Source of the DNA: Salpingoeca rosetta
Taxonomy: Eukaryota > Opisthokonta > Choanoflagellata > Craspedida > Salpingoecidae
Direction: 5' to 3'
Assembly: GCF_000188695.1 (NCBI RefSeq)
Contig: NW_004754927.1
Coordinates: 23,832 to 56,419, forward strand
Length of the DNA: 32,588 nt
Position 1 is the first letter of the stretch, and the number at the start of each line of letters is the position of its first letter. A program made the translations under genes and the position numbers. Of the stretch, positions 1 through 11,618 are shown piece after piece. Under the pieces are notes generated by a model. The model searched no databases and had not been told where the DNA came from. It was given only the letters and a program-made list of their open reading frames with translations.

Positions 1-81
1 CACACACACACATAATCACACAAACGCACCTGCACACACACTTGCACACACACACACACTCGCACACACAAACGCCCATAC

Positions 82-851
82 CTTGCAGTAGTTTTGGTTG
101 TCGTTCTGGGAAACAGAGATGATAGTTGCGTCGGGCTGTGCGCGGAGAAAAGCTTTGACCTGACGCGTAATGTAGTTGACCAGAGAGGCATTGCTCCAGC
201 ACAGCTGCCCGTACGCCTTTGGGTCGTCGTGGGGCCAGAACCACTCGTTGTTCGTCTTGAACAGATCTGTAACGCAAAGGCGCAGGTGGGTGAATGGATG
301 TCTGATGGAATGAATGAACGATGAGATGGATGATGGGTGAAGGGGATGGGTGAGTGATTGAGAACGTGTGCAGGCCGAGACAAACGTGGACATGCACAGC
401 TCAACAACGTTGATCGCTTTCATCTCGCAGAAACACAATGCACGTGTACATAGCTGCACACACAGCTGCGCACAACACACATACAATCCATTGTGATGGT
501 TGCGAGCACCTGTTGGCGGGTGCTGGCCGCCGCCTGTGGTGTTGTCGCCAAAGAGGCGATACGACGTGTGCACAAAACCAGGCGGTGACGCGTAGACAAT
601 GGAGCCGCCGCGACTCGCGTTGTACGGTCCCTGTGGCCCACAGACAGTGTCAATACATGTACTGATAAGAAGCAATTGGGATGGAGGAGGAGGGGGGGGG
701 GGGGCGAACAGCAAAGAAACGTCTGGTACTTGCAGCTACTGTCAGCAACAAGCTCAAAAGCCAAAGACACGAGGCACACGTGCACATGTGGACTCTCTCT
801 CACTCTCTCTCTCGCTGTCTCTCTCTCTCTCTCCACCCTCGCTCTCACATT

Positions 852-889
<38 letters not shown>

Positions 890-1177
890 ACCTCCTCCTC
901 CTCCACACACACACACACACACACACATCTTCGTTTTAGTCGTACTGGTGGCCCGCTCAAATCTTGAAGTTAATCGAATCACGACAATAAGAAGGGTAAG
1001 GTGGTCGGTGGTTCTCTAATTTGCGCCCCCTATATACTTTGAACCGATACCGAATCTACCCGAGTTCCCGTAGCACGTGCAAGGCGTCGGAGTACCGGCA
1101 TCTAGCTAGCGCGTGTTCAAGAACCGTCTTCGGCCGGCCAGGGTTCGTGATCGGCAGTTAATAAGTAGGGCTGACTA

Positions 1178-1240
<63 letters not shown>

Positions 1241-1704
1241 CTCTCCCTCACACGCACACACACACACACACATGGGCATACCTGGTTGATGAACTGCGTG
1301 ATGCCCCAGGTGGGATGGCCAGAGACGCCCCACTCGTTGTTTGCGCGATACTCCAGCTCTGGCACAAATGTGGAGTTTGTCAGTGTTGGGAGCGCCTTTG
1401 GGTCCCACAGCGGCACATACGTGTCGTTCCACGAGAGAAAGTGCACGCCACCGTGGTTCAGGTACCGGTACACGCCATACAGCGCGCCGCGCGGTGCACC
1501 CTCAGCCCCCGCAATGGCAAAGCACTTGCTGTGCGTCCCACTGTCCACATAACTGCCTTCCAAGCCAAGCCCTGCAGTTGCAATCATGCCGTCAGCACAA
1601 GCGTGTATCTGATACGGGGGCACATGTAGGCATGCAGGCAGGCAGCCAAACACGCAGGCGGGAAAACATGCAGTTGCAGACACACACACACACACACACA
1701 CGCG

Positions 1705-1739
<35 letters not shown>

Positions 1740-2520
1740 GCGCACACACACACACGCACACCACATACGCACCATCAAGGAGGTCGTGATTCAGACCGCA
1801 TGCGGTGGCTGCATCGTATCCGACTGCAAACGTCTGCGCCGGCAGTGCCATGGAGATGAGGCCCGACAGGGTAGAGGCGGTGGAATTTGTGGGTGCACTG
1901 TGCCATACACACTGCAGCTTGGGCTCTGTTCACTGACCGTGAGCGCGTCTGATCCTTGCGGTGAACACGCTCCCGACTTGACCACATTCACGGTGGCTGC
2001 CGTGCCAATGGCCTGCGAAATCACGCATGTGTGCACTTGTGTCAGCGCGAGAGCGGGGCAACCACATACACTCTGATCGAGGCGTGCGTATGCCAGTGAT
2101 CGCGGAAGAGTACGTGGTCAAAGCTCTCTGCACAGACAGACAGGTAGACAGGTAGACAGAGAGGCAGGTAGACAGACAGGCACACAGACAGACACACACA
2201 CACAGACAGACAGAGACAGGTAGACAGGTAGACAGACAGATAGAAACACACACAGACAGACAGACACACTCACACACACAGACACACTCACACACACTCA
2301 CACACACACAGACACACTCACACACACACAGACACACTCACACACACTCACACAACACAAAACAACACACCTGTTGCAAAAATGTGGCCAGCTCATCTGC
2401 GGCGTGCAGTTCGACTTTGCTTGCTGTGGTGGCGACACAGACATCCACACTCGGCGCAGCTGTGGCAAGTGGGGCGACACCCACCACTGCCACCAGCAGC
2501 ACCAGCATCGTCGCCAGCAT
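82..2520 (-). CDS. Secreted DUF4838-family (glycoside-hydrolase-like) protein, 5' five exons, 3' end outside window
   Basis: The gene reads right to left with exons 2371-2520, about 1773-1911, 1282-1571, 510-630 and 82-266; all have GT..AG borders and agreeing phases (0, 1, 0, 1, 0), giving about 295 residues before the window ends. The product starts with a clear signal peptide ([21 protein letters not shown]), so it should be secreted or lysosomal. The segment AADELATFL resembles the start of carbohydrate-enzyme accessory domains. The later motifs [46 protein letters not shown] and [15 protein letters not shown] are the pattern I know from DUF4838 proteins, which often accompany glycosidase domains; the substrate is unknown. 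The start of exon 2 is the weak point: 1911 fits the phase, but an open stretch at about 1935-1995 reads well in another frame, so an extra exon or a small error is possible. It is divergent from the myosin gene. Confidence 0.72.
927..1178. other. Second composition-discordant block within intron 3 of the DUF4838 gene
   Basis: About 250 bp of mixed, non-repetitive sequence with many TA steps (for example tagctagcgcg) lies between two (CA)n tracts. It contains no exon needed by the gene, because exons 1282-1571 and 510-630 join in phase 0 without it. It looks like the block at 6676-7265 in texture but shares no obvious sequence with it. Confidence 0.35.
1181..1237. repeat. (CA)n microsatellite
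   Basis: On the transcribed (minus) strand this is a TG tract shortly downstream of the exon 3 donor of the DUF4838 gene. Confidence 0.9.
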
Positions 2521-2756
2521 CGTTCACTGGGCGTTGTTTTTGTTTGGATTTGCTCGCGCAGAATAAAAATTATTGTGATGTTTGACGATATTTTCATGTA
2601 GTTTTCGCGTTGCGTTGGGCATCTGCTTGTTGGTTGGTTTGCGCCTCTTGTTCTTCCTTCCACTGCCACACACTTTCCCATCAACTCCACCTACGTCTCT
2701 TTGCGTTCACCTTCTTTCCGCCGCCCTCCTTGACCAACAACAACAGCCACTCCACG
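2521..2756. promoter_or_regulatory. Putative bidirectional promoter between DUF4838 gene and myosin gene
   Basis: Only 236 bp separate the two start codons, which point away from each other. The segment has an AT-rich core (about 2559-2600, including ataaaaattattg) in otherwise GC-rich surroundings, then pyrimidine-rich sequence leading to the myosin ATG. It must hold both 5' UTRs and both promoters. No particular factor site can be named. Confidence 0.45.
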
Positions 2757-3876
2757 ATGGCTCGCCCACCCAAGCCATGGCTGAAGGGCCAGGTCGATGA
2801 TCTTGTGTCTCTTCCCCAGCTGGACGACACGATCCTCTTGCAAGAGCTGCACGAGCGATACAAGCTCAAGAAGATCTACGTGAGCTTGTGTTTCTTCTTG
2901 TTCATGTGTAGTGTTTGTGTGTTTGTGTGTTTGTGTGTGTGTGTGTGTTTGTGTGTGTTTGCGTGTTGGTGTGTGTGTTTGTGTTTGTGTGTGTTTGCGT
3001 GTTGGTGTGTGTGTGTTTGTGTTTGTGTGTGTGTGTGTATTCTTATGCACGCCCATGTGTTTGCGTTTGTGTTTGTGTGTGTATGTGTGTTTGTGTATGT
3101 GTGTGTGTGTGTGTTAGCGTGCGTGTGTTTGTGTGTGTGTTTGCGTGTATGTATTCTTATGCACGCCCATGTGTTTGTGTATGTGTCCGTCCTCCATACG
3201 CACCTGTGTGCATGTGGCTCCACCCAACACACGCGCTCTTGTCCACGTCACCCACCACAGCTCAGACCAGTGGTGTCGACTCGTTTTGGCCTTGCCCCAC
3301 CATTTGTTCACCTCACCTAACCCAAACCCCCACCCCCCCCCCCCCTTCACTAACGCCAAATTTGCCGTCCCACCCGCTTCGCTCGTTTTGCTTCCCACGA
3401 CAGACCTATGTCGGTGACATTCTGGTGGCTGTCAACCCCTTTGAGCAGCTCCCCATCTACGGCAAGGAGGTCCGGACACCATTTCTGCCCACTGGTGGCA
3501 TTGCTGTGTCGTTGCTGTTGTTTCTTTTGACGAATGCACACCTGCTGCCCATCCTTGCCCTGCAGCGCCACAATGCAAAAACAGGGTACAGTTGTCACTG
3601 CGCTTACGCCACCGATGCTGTTTTCCTTGACCTTTTGCTCTCTCTTTTACGCTTCCAGATTCAAGCCAAGTACTATGACAGCGTCAAGTCGTCCAACCCG
3701 CCGCACATTTTCGCCATTGCGGATCAGGCCTACTTCACCATGGTCCGCAACTCCCGCAACCAATGCGCCGTCATCAGGTCGGTCTTTGTTCACACGCAGC
3801 AACACTCACCAGACCCGAACCGCCACCACCAAATGTCCGCGCCTGCACGCACACACACACACACACACCCATACAC

Positions 3877-3915
<39 letters not shown>

Positions 3916-6900
3916 GACACAACACACACACACCCATACACACACACACACACGGACACAACACACACACACACACACACGCAATACATGCCCCTCACCC
4001 CCCTCCCATTCTTCGCCTTTTGTTTTGCTATTCGCGTGCAGCGGCGAGTCTGGCGCCGGCAAAACGGAGAGCGCAAAGCTGCTGATGCGCCACATCATCC
4101 ACCTGTGCCACTCTGGGACGGAGGGCCAGGACATTGAGCAGCGCGTCATCGAGGTGAACCCGCTGCTCGAGGCATTTGGCAACGCGGCCACTCGCATGAA
4201 CCACAACTCGTCTCGCTTCGGCAAGTACACCGAGGTCAACTTTGACAACAACGGCCACGTCGTCGGCGCCAAGGTAAGATATATCGGGGTTGATGCTCAC
4301 GTGTATGGCTGACCCCGTCCCCTCTTCCTGAATGCCCCTCTGCCGTCATGATGTTGTTCATATGCATCATTGCACTCACTCACCCCCCCCCCCCAACCGC
4401 ACACACGCATACACACACACACACACACACATACGCACGCATTGAAACGTGGTTTGCAGATCTCGCAATACCTGCTTGAGAAGTCGCGTGTTGTGAAGCA
4501 GAACACCGGTACGTAATGAGGCCCATCTCTCACGCACCCTCTCCACGTGCGATGCAAACAGCAACACCACCACGACCAACAACGCCTGATTGCCTCACCC
4601 ACGTGCCACTTGTCAACTGCTTACGTGTGTTGTCAGGTGAGAACAACTTCCACGTGCTGTACTACGTGTTTTCGAGCCCAAAGGCGCAGGCACTCGGCCT
4701 CACCAGCCCGCGCGACTTCCCATACGTCAGCACCACCCCTGGCCTTCCCAACGCTGCAAGGTGCAAACACGCCGGCGCTCTTGAATTAAAAGGGTGGCAC
4801 ACAGCGAGGAGTGCAGGGTGTGAGGCACGGAGACGCTACCTACCTACCTGTGGCCTGCTGTGTGTTACACTCTGCGCGTGGTACCTTGTATCCTTCGACT
4901 TGCATCCCACTCACCACCACCATCGCCATAACTGCCACGCACGTGTATAGGATGTACTCCAGTGTCGTGCAGGCGCTGGACACCGTCGGCTTTTCCCCGG
5001 TACAAATGCGCCTGATTGCTTGGTTCTGTGTGCGTGTGTGCGTGCGTGCGTACGTGTGTGTGTGTGTGTGTGCGTGTGCGTGTGTGTGTGTGTGTGCGTG
5101 CTCTGCCAAGCAACAAGCACAACAAGAGGCGGCTGGTACAGCCCCAGCTCAAGCAGGAACATGCCCGTGCGTTGTTCGAGTCTGTGAATTCACACCTTGA
5201 CGTGCGCGCGCGCGTGTGTGTGTGTATACAGAGCGAGCAAGACAACATCCACGCCATCCTGGCTGCGGTGCTGCATATTGGCAACCTCGCATACTCGGAA
5301 GCCCGCCCAGACCAGGCGCAGGTCTCAAGCAGCCCCCAGCTCGTTGCAAAGAGTACGACACACATGCACACGCACATTGAGTTGCATTTTGCCCATTTTG
5401 TTTGGCAGACAGGCGCGCAGCCAACATGTTGGCTAGCATGCAGCCAAACAAACAATCCCTCCCAACGCACACACATACACACACACACACATCTATACAT
5501 CTACACACGCACACACACACGCACACACACACGCACACACACATCTACACACATACACACCAACACACGCACATGTGCCACAACTTTATCGCGGCCTCAC
5601 GTCGCTGCACGACTGCTGTCACGGTGCAGTCTCTGAGCTGCTCGGCCTCAACCCGGAGGAGCTGAAGGAGGCACTCACGGCAAAGACGACCTACACGCGC
5701 GGCGAGACCATCCGCCGCACGTACTCGTGCGAGCTGGCGCTGGTGTGCAGGGACGCATTTGCAAAGGCCCTGTACGGTCGCCTCTTCGAGTGGATCGTGT
5801 CCCACATCAACACGCTTCTCGCGCCAGGTCGGTCGTTGCATCCAATCGTGTGTCGTTGGATCAATTGTTGCACGCACATGCACACATATGCACGCACGCA
5901 CGCACGCACAGACACATACACATACACACATACGTGTGCATGCACATCCACACATGAACACACACGTACACACACATGAACACACGCATACACACACACA
6001 CACATGAACACCCCCTCTCACTCTCTACCTTCCTTATCCACTACCCAGGCATGTCCCATAGCACGAAGAAGAACCTGCTTGAGATTGGCATTCTCGACAT
6101 CTTCGGCTTTGAGCACTTTGACCGCAACGGGTACGTCGCCTCGCACGGTGGCACCCTTGCTGCTGCAGCAGCTGTTTCTTGTTTTATGAGTGCATGCGGT
6201 GTGAACTAAGTTCCTTCTCATTCCTCCACGTCATCACCCTCACCCGTCACTGTTGCGTGCGTGTCCATCACAACCTAATGCCTTGTAGGTTCGAGCAGCT
6301 GTGCATCAACATTGCCAACGAACAACTGCAAAACTTCTTCAACGAGGTGTGAGGCCTCTCTTGCCAATGCCAATTGCGAAAATTCAGCCGTTTCACTGCG
6401 CAAACTGCGTGTGCGCACCCCCCCCCCCCCCCCAAACACACACGCACACACACACACGAACACCCCAAACACACACGCACACACACACGAACACCCCAAC
6501 ACACACACACACGCACACACACACGAACACCCCAACACACAGAGCTCATCGTCACTGCACACGTTACCTCACTGCAATCCAACTTTGCACACGGACTCCA
6601 TTGACAGCACATTCTTTAACAAGAAATGGAAGAATACAAAAAGGAAGGGGTCCATGGGTTCCACATCCCCTTCATGATTATGGAAACTCAGCATCGGTTC
6701 TTTGCTTTAACGCCTAGAAATGTGCCGAATCAGTTCTGCCGTGAGGAGCCAACGTAAGTTCCAAAATCTCGCAAAAAGCATCAACCAAACGAATCGCCGC
6801 AGCATCGAGTTGATTAAGCAAGGCGTATATTAGTCGGGATTTGTGAGTCGCGAGCGTATTATGTCTCGGAATACCGGTGGGGCCTAGTTTCAGGCGAACT

Positions 6901-7294
6901 TGCCGCATATCAGATTCGCGCGGTGACAAGCCTTCGAAGAAAAGGACGATTCTCCCTGTGGCAAGAAATCTCCTATTGTGTCTGCGCAACGCGTAGCGAC
7001 TTACTGAAGCGATAAAGTGGTGATCCCTTCACTGCGTGCCGCAGGAGTATCTATGCCTTCCCTAGGACTTCTTTTGTGCAGGAGCGGTCCCCGATCGATT
7101 ACTATACGAGTTAGACAACAGACCCGCGAGTTCGGAAGGACCGTCTTTGAGAGTTGCGGAAAAAGACTACCGTTTCAGCCCGATCATCCCTAGAGGTACC
7201 CGGCGCATAGACCTTTGCCCTGCTACCCGGTATAAGACGGAACCACCCGGTTGTCGTGGCGGTATGTGAGATTACACACATTACTACTGCCACG

Positions 7295-7352
<58 letters not shown>

Positions 7353-8432
7353 TCCCCGGCCTCTCCCCGCCCCTTCTCACTCCTGCAGTTGAGAAGTACA
7401 AGCAGACGTTTGCCTCGCACAAGGACTTCGCCCCCGCCCGCACGAGCGAGCCGTGCTTCACCATCCACCACTATGCCGGAGACGTGACGTACCACACGGA
7501 GGGATTCCTGGACCGCAACAAGGACGAGCTGCCCGCCGACGTCGTCGGCCTGTGCTTCAGCAGCAACGTGCCCCTCATCCACCAGATGTTCGAGGCGAAC
7601 CAGGTCCGCACACGACAAAAGATTGTTACTTTGAAAGCGCTCCTGGGCGTGGGTGTCTTCGTTCATTTGGATTTGTGTGTGTGTGTGTGAGTGTGCGTGT
7701 GAGTGTGTGAGTGTGCATGTGTGTGATTGTGCCATTTTGATTGTGCACGCGCTTGTGAGTGTGCAAGTGTGAATTCCGTCTTCTTGTCTCGCCCTTTTGT
7801 GCCAGCGTGCCTTATCAACGGCTGACACCTCTCCATCTCCTGCCCCCCCCCCCCAAAACAAACAGGACGGCCAGCCAGGCAAGGGAGGGTCTGCTGGTAC
7901 GATGAACACGGCCCGCAAGCGCGCACCGACCGTCGGCCACCAGTTCACATCGTCCCTCCGCGAACTTGTGGCCAAGATGCAGCGGTGCATGGTGCGTTGG
8001 CCGCTTGGCGGCGGTGCTCGCGAGCCTGCTTAGCTGCTTGACTGCTTGTGTTGTTTGATGTGCCTTTGTGTTGTTGTTGTGAATACAGTTTTGACACAGG
8101 ACGTATGTGTGTGTGTGTGTTTGTACGTGTGTTTTTACGTGTGTGGCAAACATCCTCACTCTCTTTTTCATCATCGCACGTATCTTCCAGGCCCACTTTG
8201 TGCGCTGCATCAAGCCAAACTACGAGCAGGTACGGTGCTGCGACAGTAGCTGTGTACTGCACACACACACACACACACGCACAGATGCATGCTTGTACTC
8301 GTCTCCTCCAACGCCACGCTGCCTCCCCACTTGTCTCACTTCACCCATTTATCCCCTCGCCTTCCCTGCTTCGTGTCTGCAGGAGCCAAACAACTACGTC
8401 GACGAGTTTGTTGACCGCCAGCTTCGCTACAC

Positions 8433-8484
<52 letters not shown>

Positions 8485-10756
8485 TTGTGCGAGCGTATGT
8501 GTGTGCTTGTTTGTGTGAGCGTGCGTGTGTGATTGTGCATGATTGTGCATGATTGTGCGTGCGTGTGTGTTTTGTGTCAAGCCTCGTCCCGTTCCTTGCT
8601 CATGGCCGCCATCGTAACCACACCCCTTGCCACCACCACCCTCGCACGGTGCAGGTATGCTTGAGACCACGCGCATTCGCCGCGAAGGTTTCTCCTTCCG
8701 CCCGTCGTTTGCGGACTTTATGGAGCGATTTGGCATCCTTGCATACGGGCCCTCGGCGCAGGTCGCCCCCTCTGCAGAGACGTGCCGCACCGTGCTGTCC
8801 AAGTCCAACGTTGGCGGGTGGCTCGTGGGAAAGACGAAGGTGTTCCTCAAGTACTGGCAGGTGGAGCAGCTTGACAAGAGCATCAAGCTCTATCACGACA
8901 ACGCAAAGACCCTGCAGAAGCTCGCCCGCGGGTTTTCCGTCCGCAAGTGAGTGGCGATGTGTGCTCTGTGAATTGTGTTTGTATGTGTGTGCGTGTGCGT
9001 GTGTGTGTTGTGTGTGTTGTGGTTGATCATTTGATCGTCATGGTGGAGCGCGTTGTGTTGTGTCACCCCTCTTCGCGAACGATACGACCCCCGCCTCTTT
9101 TCCTTCATCTCTTCTCACGATGGCCTCATTACCCTGCGTGCCTGCGTGCTTCCGTGCGAAGGTTCGTGCGGACGGTGCGTCAGAAGCGGATGGAGCAGCT
9201 GCAGCAGATCAAGGCCTTCAGCGCCGATCTCTCCCGCACCGCCGCCCGTGAGTCAACACATGCATACGCACATGACAGAACTCGAGATTACAAACCTGAC
9301 ACACGGCTGTGTTAACGTGTGTACCGTGCGCACCCACACCCACATGCACCCAGCACACACCTGACACGTATGCGCTCATACGAACTTACCTTGTCGTTTT
9401 CGCTGTTGTCATGGCGCAGACTACTCGAACCTGATTAGCAGCCACGCCGCTGAGGACATGCGCCGCTTTGCCGCCGGCATCAAGCCAAAGGTGTCACGCA
9501 CGCACATGGGCGCATTCACACACTTACACCACGCGCACAGCTACAGTTTGTTGGCTGCTGCCTGTGCACATTGTCATGCCCGAGTCACTGTCAACCACGA
9601 CTGACTGCTCACGTTATTAATTGCCCATCGTTGCCTCTCAATCCAGCCCGCCGCACCGCCAAAGCCGCGCAAGTCCGAGAAGGAACTCAAGCGCGAAGCG
9701 TACGTCCCCATATTTTTGTGTACTCTGTGTGGGTGTGTGTGCGTGTCTGTCTCTGTGTTTCTGTCTGTCTGTGCCTGTGTCTCTCTCTCTCTCTCTGCAT
9801 CTTCGCCCATGTGATGGTTTAGCTGTTGGCAAGCATCACGCGTTGCTCACGATCATTTGTCGCTCGTGTGCCAACGCTTCAGGTCCATCACGTGGTGGCG
9901 CGAGAAGGAGCAGCCAAAGGGCGCCGGCCAGGACGCCAACGGTGCGTGCAAGCATTGCTCCCCTGCCGTCTACGTTGTAGCCTTGCTCTGTGTGCCTGCT
10001 TATCGCTTTGAATACACGTGCAAGTGCCTCACACCACCGCCACCACCACCACCACCACTTCACCTGCCAGGACAAATGCTGGATTGGTTCCACGGCATCA
10101 TCTCTCGTCAGGAAGCGGAGCGTCTCCTCAAGCCCCGGTGCGCCCACGACCGCCTGCGCCTGCATCCTGTCTTCTTCACACCACCCTGTCGTATATGATC
10201 CACTCCTCCCTGCTCTCCCTGCTTGCTCGGCTGTCGATGGGCGTTATCAACGACTCACTTCACACCTGTCCCCTCGTGCCATACCCTCATGCCACGGCAG
10301 CTTCATTGGCACGTTCCTTGTGCGTGTGTCTGAGAACCGGTTCGGGTACACGCTGTCGTACCGCGTCGCGGACCGCTGCCGCCACTACATGATTGAGCAG
10401 GACACGCGCGGTCGGTACGCGCTTCGTGGCGCGGACAAGGTCTGCAACAGCCTCAACGAGCTGATTGAGTGGTTCACTCGCCACCGCATCAACCCGGAGG
10501 GCGACATGCTGCGCGAACCGTGCGGCCAAGAGGTGCGTTGCGCATTTACACTTGAGAGAGGGGGAGGGAGGTGGTGAATGAGTGCTGTCTTCTTCATTAT
10601 ATTGCGCTTGCGCACTCGTTCGCATCCATGTTCTTGCTTTTGTTTTTCCTCCCTCACTCACCCACTCACTCACACCCTCACTCACCCACTCACTCACACC
10701 CTCACTCACCCACACACACACACTCACACCCGCCCACACACACACACACACACACA

Positions 10757-10816
<60 letters not shown>

Positions 10817-11125
10817 CGCCCACACACACTCACACACAACTGCACGCCTCGCGTGTTGCAGATTAACGTTGTGACTGGTGAAATGGAGTGCAACTACGGC
10901 GAGCTTGTTGGCGGCGGGTACAAGCCCATGGCACCAGCTGCCTCCCGCCCGCTGCCATCGCTGCCCTCGCGTGGAGGTGGCGATGATGCTCCACCGCCAG
11001 TCCCGCGCAAGGCCAAGCCCGCGCACCTCGGCGGCGGCGCCCCACCGCCCATCATGCGCGACCGGAAGCCGACGCTGGATTCTGGCCCGCCGCCCATCAG
11101 CCGCGCAACGAAGCCGCGGTTGTGA
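2757..11125 (+). CDS. Myosin heavy chain (class III-like motor) with IQ motif, SH2 domain and proline-rich tail
   Basis: Exons: 2757-2879, 3404-3469, 3659-3777, 4042-4273, 4460-4508, 4637-4760, 4951-4999, 5232-5352, 5630-5827, 6049-6130, 6289-6346, [damaged exon near 6608], 7389-7603, 7866-7991, 8191-8229, 8383-8434, 8655-8946, 9162-9247, 9420-9490, 9647-9699, 9883-9941, 10071-10137, 10301-10532 and 10862-11125. Phases agree throughout except around the damaged exon; the exons excluding it give 925 codons including the stop. ATP-driven actin motor: P-loop [10 protein letters not shown] (split by intron 3), switch [11 protein letters not shown], switch [10 protein letters not shown], and actin-interface [10 protein letters not shown]. 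Sixteen residues before DAFAK lies Glu, so by the TEDS rule no heavy-chain phosphorylation is needed. One IQ motif ([13 protein letters not shown]) should bind a calmodulin-like light chain. A complete SH2 domain follows (WFHGIISR, then FLVRVSE with the phosphotyrosine-binding Arg, then GYTLSYR), and the tail holds [11 protein letters not shown], a class II SH3 ligand pattern. The motor starts at residue 10 with no kinase domain, unlike animal myosin III. Class III-like is inferred from the N-terminal motor sequence. Confidence 0.93.
6608..6675 (+). pseudogene. Damaged remnant of the myosin motor exon following NFFNE
   Basis: After exon 11 (ending NFFNE) every myosin continues with a HIF..E.EEY..EGI-type segment. 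An acceptor-like ..ttgacag at 6607 is followed by CAC ATT CTT TAA, then a frame reading [18 protein letters not shown]. The match to the expected motor sequence is strong, but the third codon after His is TAA, and the frame is disturbed by what looks like one extra and one missing base near 6612-6619. The codons are also more A-rich than elsewhere in this gene. Beyond about 6675 the resemblance to myosin stops. It may be assembly error, a real null allele, or altered sequence. Confidence 0.5.
6676..7265. other. Composition-discordant, repeat-free block interrupting the myosin gene
   Basis: About 590 bp without any CA/TG run, with near-even base use and frequent TA and CG steps, in a locus where such a stretch is otherwise absent. 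No frame carries myosin sequence or any motif I recognise; the longest open frame (minus strand, 6714-6989) is 91 codons and looks like chance. It occupies the place where about 40-45 residues of the motor should be encoded (the region after HIPF, up to VEKYKQTF). Boundaries are estimated by eye. Confidence 0.55.
8436..8482. repeat. (GT)n microsatellite fused to a splice donor
   Basis: The myosin exon 8383-8434 ends at ACGG and the intron is GT repeats from its second base or earlier, so the donor itself (GTGTGT) is part of the microsatellite. Confidence 0.88.
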
Positions 11126-11504
11126 TCTGGTGGTTGCCCTGCCCGTCGGCAGCAGGCAGTACAACTGCATGCGCTTCTCACGCATGCATACGCGTGTGTC
11201 TTGTTGTTCGTGCTGGCCTTTTTGTCTTCCCGTGGCTGGGAAACCTGTTTCTCCCAGTTTCCCCTGATGCCACACAGTGTGGTCGTGTTGCATGTTGACT
11301 TGTTTCCTGGCTTCGCTTGCCTCTGTTGTTTCCACCCCTAACAATTTCCTCCGTTGACAAATATACACACGAAGCAAGCTCCGACAATGCCCATTACGCG
11401 CATCAAAAAAGTCTTGCAGTTATCATGGTTTGTCTTGGGTCGATGTGACTCGTGTTTGCGTGTCGCAGTTAACATACACGCACACACGCACACACACACA
11501 CACA

Positions 11505-11581
<77 letters not shown>

Positions 11582-11618
11582 ACACACACACACACACACA
11601 TGGTGGTCAGGCGTGGTG
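11126..11618. other. Convergent 3' spacer between myosin and SAC3-domain genes
   Basis: The spacer carries the 3' UTRs of both genes. About 11126-11475 is ordinary mixed sequence and is followed by a long (CA)n tract at 11477-11600. I see no third gene in it and no unambiguous polyadenylation signal. Confidence 0.6.
11477..11600. repeat. (CA)n microsatellite
   Basis: A nearly perfect CA dinucleotide tract of about 110 bp, with single-base interruptions near 11511 and 11580. It lies just downstream of the SAC3-gene stop codon. Confidence 0.9.

Noticed and set aside
2890..3200. Long Cys-Val or Thr-His open frames across repeats, here and in most introns
   Set aside because: CA/TG tracts are open in several frames on both strands by composition; none is connected to recognisable protein sequence except by lying in introns.
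6714..6989. A 91-codon open frame on the minus strand in the discordant block
   Set aside because: No motif, no splice context and a length expected by chance in mixed-composition DNA.
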